DNA of 64,000 nucleotides, taken from positions 434,001-498,000 of the forward strand of contig NZ_JBBYXL010000003.1 in assembly GCF_039655865.1 (NCBI RefSeq), written 5' to 3'. Numbering within the stretch: position 1 is the stretch's first letter; each line of letters opens with the position of its first letter. This DNA comes from Prosthecobacter sp. SYSU 5D2 (lineage in GTDB: Bacteria > Verrucomicrobiota > Verrucomicrobiia > Verrucomicrobiales > Verrucomicrobiaceae). A program made the translations under genes and the position numbers. Shown one piece after another: positions 59,704 to 64,000 of the stretch. Under the pieces are notes generated by a model. It was not told where the DNA came from and did no database searches. It worked only from the letters and a program-made list of their open reading frames with translations.

Positions 59704-60240
59704 TCAATGATGGATGAGCTTGCTGGTATCGAAACCCAGCCTTTGCGCCTCCGCTTCATAGCTGCTTCGCAGTTCAGCGCTGATTTTGGGCCTCCGCGAG
59801 AGCAGCCATAAAAATTTCCGGTCCGGTGTCCCCACCAGCGCAGTTGAATAGTCCGGAGCCAGCTTGATAATCCAGTAGTTGCCTTCTTCAGGAACGGGAG
59901 CAAGCGCCGCCGGGCCTTCGAATCGTACCCGGAAACGGCTGTTTCTCCCATCTGGAACAACAGTGGCTGTCCCGGTGACGGTCACGCGCTCCTTGTCCGG
60001 ACGTGTCTCGGTATTTACAACGAGGACGGTGCCATCCGCCTGGAGCTTATACTGCGCCTCGGCCTTCGAATCATCTCTCTGAAAGCTGTTTGGCAGACGG
60101 AAAAGCTCATACCAGTGTCCGGTATAACGTGCGATGTCCACCTGCGTTGCCGTCTGCAAAGGAGGGTTGCGGTGGCTGGTGCAACTGGCCAGGCCAAAAG
60201 CGAGACCTGCGAGGAAGAGGGGCAAGATGAAGGTTTTCAC
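59704..60240 (-). CDS. Lipocalin family lipoprotein (Blc-like)
   Basis: Outer-membrane-type bacterial lipocalin, 178 residues. Lipoprotein signal MKTFILPLFLAGLAFGLASC (lipobox LASC). The GxW motif is in ARYTGHWYELFRLPNSFQR (about 36-54), later NYWIIKLAPDYSTALVGTPD matches the second conserved region, and WLLSRRPK the third (R). Probably binds lipophilic ligands or lysophospholipids. It is 32 nt downstream of the SDR gene on the same strand. Confidence 0.92.
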   Translation of the reverse strand: MKTFILPLFLAGLAFGLASCTSHRNPPLQTATQVDIARYTGHWYELFRLPNSFQRDDSKAEAQYKLQADGTVLVVNTETRPDKERVTVTGTATVVPDGRNSRFRVRFEGPAALAPVPEEGNYWIIKLAPDYSTALVGTPDRKFLWLLSRRPKISAELRSSYEAEAQRLGFDTSKLIHH

Positions 60241-60272
60241 GATGAAGGAAAAAAGACTTTTTTGGCCTGCGC

Positions 60273-61070
60273 TCAGCCCTGAAGCAGAGACTGGGCGCCA
60301 TCAATGTAGATCTCCGTGCCGGTGATGTGGCTGGCGGCATCCGTGGCCAGGAACCAGACAAGCTGTGCCACCTGTCCGGCTGTGCCGGAATCGTCAGGAC
60401 TCAACGGCACTTCCCCTTCAGGATACTCCACCGGCACCCTGATCTCCTCCAGTCCCCGGGTGACAGTCTTGTCGTGGATCTCCGTCTGGATGGCCCCAGG
60501 GCAGATCACATTGATGCGCACCTGCTGCCTGGCCCATTCAAGGGCCAGCATCTTCACCATGGCCACCTGGGCGGCTTTGGAGCAGGCATAGGCGGTGGCT
60601 CCGGTGTTACTGAACATCCGGGTGCCGTTGACGGATGCAGTCACAATGACCGACCCGCCCTGTTTCTTCAGATGCGGAATGCTGTGCTTGAGGGTCAGGA
60701 AGGTGCCTTTGAGATTGACGTCCAGCGTCTTGTCCCATTCCTCCTCCGTCAGGCTTTCCAGAGGCGCCCAGACCCCGTTGGTGCCGGCATTGGCCAGCAC
60801 GATGTCCAGACGGCCCCAGTTTCCAATTGCCGCCTCCACTGCGGCCTTGATCTCATTGCTCTTGGAGACATCTGCACAGATGGAGACAGCCCTGCCACCA
60901 TGGTTTTTGATCTCTTGTTCGGTCTCTTGCAAGTCCTCAAGAGTGGTGCCGGTGAGCACCACGGCCGTCCCGGCATAGGCCAGGGTCTTGGCAGAAGCCC
61001 TGCCAATGCCTGAACCGGCACCGGTCACAAGGGCGACACGGCCGGTCAGCGATTGGGAGGGCAGTTGCAT
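60273..61070 (-). CDS. SDR-family oxidoreductase
   Basis: Classical short-chain dehydrogenase, 265 residues. NAD(P) site VTGAGSGIGRASAKTL (about 14-29), NAG motif in VLANAGTNGV, catalytic Ser in SVIVTASVNG and Tyr-Lys in AYACSKAAQVAM. The C-terminal ends with SHITGTEIYIDGAQ, the usual closing motif of this group. The substrate is unknown. It lies upstream of the lipocalin gene on the same strand. Confidence 0.92.
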   Translation of the reverse strand: MQLPSQSLTGRVALVTGAGSGIGRASAKTLAYAGTAVVLTGTTLEDLQETEQEIKNHGGRAVSICADVSKSNEIKAAVEAAIGNWGRLDIVLANAGTNGVWAPLESLTEEEWDKTLDVNLKGTFLTLKHSIPHLKKQGGSVIVTASVNGTRMFSNTGATAYACSKAAQVAMVKMLALEWARQQVRINVICPGAIQTEIHDKTVTRGLEEIRVPVEYPEGEVPLSPDDSGTAGQVAQLVWFLATDAASHITGTEIYIDGAQSLLQG

Positions 61071-61173
61071 GGCAGTAAAAGGGTGATGGCGCTGGCGCAG
61101 CTCCTCATGAGCTGCGCACCATCAACACTTCGCACTGCCTGCCTTAAATGGATGTAAGCTCAGCCTTTCCTGC

Positions 61174-61731
61174 TCAGATCATTCCGAGCTTCATCTTGCC
61201 TTCGATGGAGATCATGCCCTGGTTCCAGGCGGGTTCCCACACCAGTTCCACGGCGGCATCATCTATGTCCTCGATGGTCATGATGCGGCTTTGGGCATCA
61301 GCTGCGATGGTCGGTCCCATCCCGCAGCCGGGGGCGGTGAGGGTCATCTTGACTACTGCCCGGTTCTTGCCTTCCTCCGTCTGCTCCACCTGGCAGTCAT
61401 AGACCAGGCCCAGGTCCACGATGTTGACGGGGATCTCGGGGTCATAGACGTTCTTGAGCTGGTTCCAGACCTGCGCTTCCAGGTCGGTGGCACCTTCGGG
61501 AATGTTGGAGGAGGCGCTATCGGCATCCTTTTTTGAGGCTTCAGGGTCAATTCCCAGGGCATCCACATCCTTGGCACTGATCCGGGCCAGGCCAAAGTCA
61601 GTCGCCACCGTATAGGTGCCGCCCAGGGACTGGGTGATGATCACCTTCATGCCCAGAGGCAGGTTGATGGCATCTCCGCTTGGGATCTGGATGGCTTCAA
61701 CTTCACGTTTCAGTTCAAGAGAGGAATGCAT
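61174..61731 (-). CDS. sufT: Fe-S cluster assembly protein SufT (DUF59)
   Basis: 185 residues. N-terminal extension (1-85) with VIITQSLGGTYTVATDFGLA typical of the longer SufT type, then the MIP18/DUF59 domain: VYDPEIPVNIVDLGLVYDC and MTLTAPGCGMGPTIAADAQ, where the Cys in PGCGMGP is the conserved one. SufT proteins help mature Fe-S proteins. No other suf gene is adjacent, although nuoI in this window is an Fe-S client type. It is 103 bases before the SDR gene on the same strand. Confidence 0.9.
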   Translation of the reverse strand: MHSSLELKREVEAIQIPSGDAINLPLGMKVIITQSLGGTYTVATDFGLARISAKDVDALGIDPEASKKDADSASSNIPEGATDLEAQVWNQLKNVYDPEIPVNIVDLGLVYDCQVEQTEEGKNRAVVKMTLTAPGCGMGPTIAADAQSRIMTIEDIDDAAVELVWEPAWNQGMISIEGKMKLGMI

Positions 61732-62100
61732 GGGAAAAGGGGGTGCGTGGCTGGGATGGATATCAGGGTGAGCATGGCTGCGGCTTGCCCTATGTCAACT
61801 TGCGTCAAGACCCGCGTTTTGTCTAAACTGAACGGCTTTTCCTTTCCTGTCGGGCAGTGACTCAGAATTGATAAATTCAAACCTCTTGCGCCACCATCAA
61901 GAGAGAGATCGCACGTTTACTTACGCCTATTAATATTTTTGCGCATCAAACACGATTTAGTTCACCTTAATTTGTGACACAAGGACGAAAAAGCTGCTTA
62001 ATTTTTCCATGTGTTTTTACAAATTATGGATTTTATCATTTCAAAGTCTTAATTTTACGATATTAGACAAGTAGATCTGCTGAACCTCACCCTGCCAGAC
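61732..62100. other. A/T-rich 369-base gap
   Basis: No frame of note. The stretch 61860-62080 is strikingly A/T-rich compared with all flanking DNA and should hold the promoters of sufT (leftwards) and the pterin dehydratase (rightwards). It contains TTGTGACACAA (61974-61984), an inverted repeat similar in its half-site TTGTGA to the CRP-type palindrome at 4524. A small RNA cannot be excluded. Confidence 0.55.
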
Positions 62101-62418
62101 ATGCGCCTGCTACTCTCTCTTGACGACATTGAAACCGCCCTTTCCAAGCTGCCAGGCTGGAGAAGAGAGGGCGCGGAATTGATGAAGACCTACCGCTTTC
62201 AAACTTATCTCGAAGGGATTGATTTTGTGAATTGTCTGGGCCGGTCTGCGGATGCACTGGACCATCATCCGGACATGTACGTAGGTTGGAAAAAGGTCAA
62301 AGTGAAGCTGACCACTCACAGTGCAGGAGGCATCACCCATCTAGATATCCAGATGGCACAGAATGCTGAAAACTGCTGCAAAGAAGCGGAACTGATTTCC
62401 GCAGGTGGAGAAGCTTAG
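62101..62418 (+). CDS. 4a-hydroxytetrahydrobiopterin dehydratase (PCD/DCoH)
   Basis: Recycles pterin cofactors after aromatic amino acid hydroxylation, 105 residues, normal length. The family motif is ALDHHPDMYVGWKKVKVKL (about 56-74), with the active His pair, and the C-terminal strand THSAGGITHLD also fits. No phenylalanine hydroxylase gene is in the window, so the protein may serve another pterin pathway. Its stop overlaps by four bases with that of the convergent gene at 62415. Confidence 0.9.
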   Translation: MRLLLSLDDIETALSKLPGWRREGAELMKTYRFQTYLEGIDFVNCLGRSADALDHHPDMYVGWKKVKVKLTTHSAGGITHLDIQMAQNAENCCKEAELISAGGEA

Positions 62419-63767
62419 AGCTTCTTAAGCAAACCCTGGAGAAGATCCCCCAAACCTTCACCGCTCATCAGATTCTTCAAAACCCGTTCGGTTTTGGGTT
62501 TGACCTTGGGATCGGACAATGAACCTGAAGACTCGATATCGAAGGTCATCCGGCCCTGGCTGTCAGAAAGTGACTTGGTAAGAGCACGGGCGATGGATTC
62601 ACCGAGCTTTGCCTGGGCGATGCCGTTGCTGAGCCGGGTCTGCAATTCCGGACCGGTGGAGAGACGGAGATTGATCTCATGCCTGTCCTTGGCGGCATTG
62701 ACCCAGGATTTCGGTTCAATGGCCACTTCATATTCGGGAAACACAAACTGTGTGAGACTGCGCGTGATGAAGAGGTCATTGGCGAAGTCGCCACTGACGA
62801 CGGCATCCTGCATCAAAGGGCCCCCGATGATAATGGGGGAAAGATCCACCCCATATTCCTGGAGCTTGCGCAGTTCCTTGCCTGCAGCCTCGCCGATGGT
62901 CATGAAACCGCCCAGGACGGAGCCTTTGGCCAGGGTCAGGCTGAGCTGGGAGAAGGGCTTCCATTCCAGTGTTTTGGGGTTGATGGGCCGGATGTCACCC
63001 GTGCCGGAGACGACCAGATGGGCCAGTTCAGCCGGACGCATGGCCCCGTCAATGCGGGCCATGCCGGTGACATCAATGGTGGTGTTTAAAACGGCCTGGA
63101 TGCGATTGTGGTTGGCGAGGTCCGCCTTGTCCACATCAATGCCGGTGAGCTTGAAGTCCAGGTCACGGATGCTAACCTGAGTGGTGCCGGTGGTGATGTT
63201 GAACTGGCCTTTTTCAATGGTGGCGGAACTGACGGCATACGTGAAAGCCGGAGCGGGTTCTTCGGACGCCTGGCTTTCCACTTTGGGAGGAAGAGGCTCT
63301 GTTTTTGGGGTGGCGGCGACGGCTTCGGTGCTTCCCGGTTTTTTAAACAAGGCCTCCAGCGTGCTTTTGCCTTCGTCATCCTGGATCTCCGTGACGGAGG
63401 GGCTGACAATGCCGACGTGCTCCACAAACAGGCGGCGGTTGATCAGGTCGTCCAGCTTCACTGACAGGGTGAGTTCGGGAATCACCACGACGGCGCTGCC
63501 TTCGGCCAGAGGTGTCCTTTCGGCGTAAGCTTTGGCCACTTCGAGGTCTCTGGGAGCCAGGCGTACGTTGATGAATTTGAGGGTGGCCGGATTGGTTAGC
63601 AGATTGAGCTTTGCATCGCCCACCTCAGCGCGGCAGTTCCAGTTTTCCTCGGCCAGCTCCACCCAGGTTGCCGGGCCCATCTTCTGCATGATCCACCAGG
63701 ACGCGGCTCCCAGCGCAGCTCCCGTCAGGACAAAAAGGATGAGGACGACATAGAGGAACTTTTTCAT
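62415..63767 (-). CDS. AsmA-like membrane-anchored protein
   Basis: 450 residues. One N-terminal helix (about 3-23, KFLYVVLILFVLTGAALGAA), then a long periplasmic part made of repeated beta strands, with a Lys/Pro-rich linker about 143-178. Segments FEKGQFNI-type and LDFKLTGIDVD, VSGTGDIRP and WKPFSQLSLTLAKGSV recall AsmA/TamB-like lipid-transport or envelope proteins. The C-terminus (IESSGSLSDPKVKPKTERV...LLQGLLKKL) matches the usual AsmA end '..G.l.dP....'. Family assignment moderate. Confidence 0.65.
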   Translation of the reverse strand: MKKFLYVVLILFVLTGAALGAASWWIMQKMGPATWVELAEENWNCRAEVGDAKLNLLTNPATLKFINVRLAPRDLEVAKAYAERTPLAEGSAVVVIPELTLSVKLDDLINRRLFVEHVGIVSPSVTEIQDDEGKSTLEALFKKPGSTEAVAATPKTEPLPPKVESQASEEPAPAFTYAVSSATIEKGQFNITTGTTQVSIRDLDFKLTGIDVDKADLANHNRIQAVLNTTIDVTGMARIDGAMRPAELAHLVVSGTGDIRPINPKTLEWKPFSQLSLTLAKGSVLGGFMTIGEAAGKELRKLQEYGVDLSPIIIGGPLMQDAVVSGDFANDLFITRSLTQFVFPEYEVAIEPKSWVNAAKDRHEINLRLSTGPELQTRLSNGIAQAKLGESIARALTKSLSDSQGRMTFDIESSGSLSDPKVKPKTERVLKNLMSGEGLGDLLQGLLKKL

Positions 63768-63813
63768 AAGGACAGGTTAGGCCGAATCTGGCCCTGAGGC
63801 AAGAAGGTGCTGC

Positions 63814-64000
63814 CTAGGGTTCGATGACGGATGTTTGTTTGCCCGCAGCGTCCCAGAGCCAGACTTTGCCCGCATCACCGCCGGCGAAGACGGTTTTGGC
63901 ATCGGAGGTGACGGCGACGCTGTAAAGCATGGCGGCGATGCCGGTGAGTTTGGTCTGTTTGGCGGTTTCGCTGCGCTGGGCACCGTCGTGCTTTTTGAGT
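63814..64000 (-). CDS. C-terminal end of a WD40-repeat protein
   Basis: Minus-strand frame open at the right edge, ending in TAG at 63814; 61 residues are visible. VAVTSDAKTVFAGGDAGKVW followed by LWDAAGK is one WD40 blade ('..s.dg..l..g..dg.v.lWd...g'). The rest of the protein, and whether it carries a c-type cytochrome domain as many relatives do, lies outside the window. Confidence 0.75.
   Translation of the reverse strand, partial: LKKHDGAQRSETAKQTKLTGIAAMLYSVAVTSDAKTVFAGGDAGKVWLWDAAGKQTSVIEP

Overview
The window is chromosomal DNA of a GC-rich, Gram-negative-type bacterium with many lipoproteins, signal peptides and an L,D-transpeptidase. The mix of genes (NIPSNAP protein, secreted amidohydrolase and neutral ceramidase, a zinc metalloprotease with a proline-rich N-terminus, SufT, a DabA/DabB pair, many small lineage-specific envelope proteins) and the intergenic repeats suggest Verrucomicrobiota, probably a Prosthecobacter/Verrucomicrobium-like member of Verrucomicrobiales. 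That placement is inference: there is no rRNA gene here. Almost no start codon is preceded by a Shine-Dalgarno sequence, so many starts were chosen from domain edges, signal peptides and overlaps.

Layout. 1-4.5 kb: minus-strand complex I operon nuoH-I-J-K-L (nuoL runs off the window), with a perfect CRP-type palindrome in front of nuoH. 4.7-14 kb: long purC-like gene, DUF485/ActP acetate uptake pair, NIPSNAP protein, two coiled-coil envelope proteins, PfkB kinase, proline-rich membrane protein, PIG-L deacetylase, ECF sigma factor. 14-15.1 kb: an A/T-richer insert carrying an abortive-infection (Abi_C) gene next to tRNA-Glu(TTC). 15.3-23 kb: VOC protein, ffh, small secreted proteins, an orphan ABC permease, an sdpR-sdpI pair, pgi. 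23.2-28.7 kb: polysaccharide genes (O-antigen ligase type protein, asnB, a double glycosyltransferase). 28.8-37.3 kb: M20 peptidase, Tat-type amidohydrolase, ceramidase, rnhB, a lipoprotein with a pilin-like C-terminal part, and a nested array of intergenic repeats. 37.4-43.2 kb: ExbB-ExbD-TonB-like-zinc ribbon operon, trpF, large metalloprotease. 43.3-50.2 kb: trxB, 3D-domain protein, second M20 peptidase, DUF3592 and TIGR02206 membrane proteins. 50.4-55.4 kb: LysR regulator divergent from dabB-dabA, a predicted energy-coupled inorganic carbon pump. 55.5-64 kb: small lipoprotein, PolX, L,D-transpeptidase with internal repeats, lipocalin, SDR, SufT, pterin dehydratase, AsmA-like protein and the end of a WD40 protein.

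How the genes fit together: complex I makes the ion gradient that DabAB (bicarbonate/CO2), ActP (acetate) and ExbBD (outer-membrane energisation) would spend. The least explained parts are the four-gene ExbBD operon with an unusual zinc-ribbon partner, the tRNA-linked Abi gene, and the repeat families at 34.3-34.9, 37.3, 19.0 and 32.7 kb. No transposase, integrase, CRISPR array or rRNA was seen.
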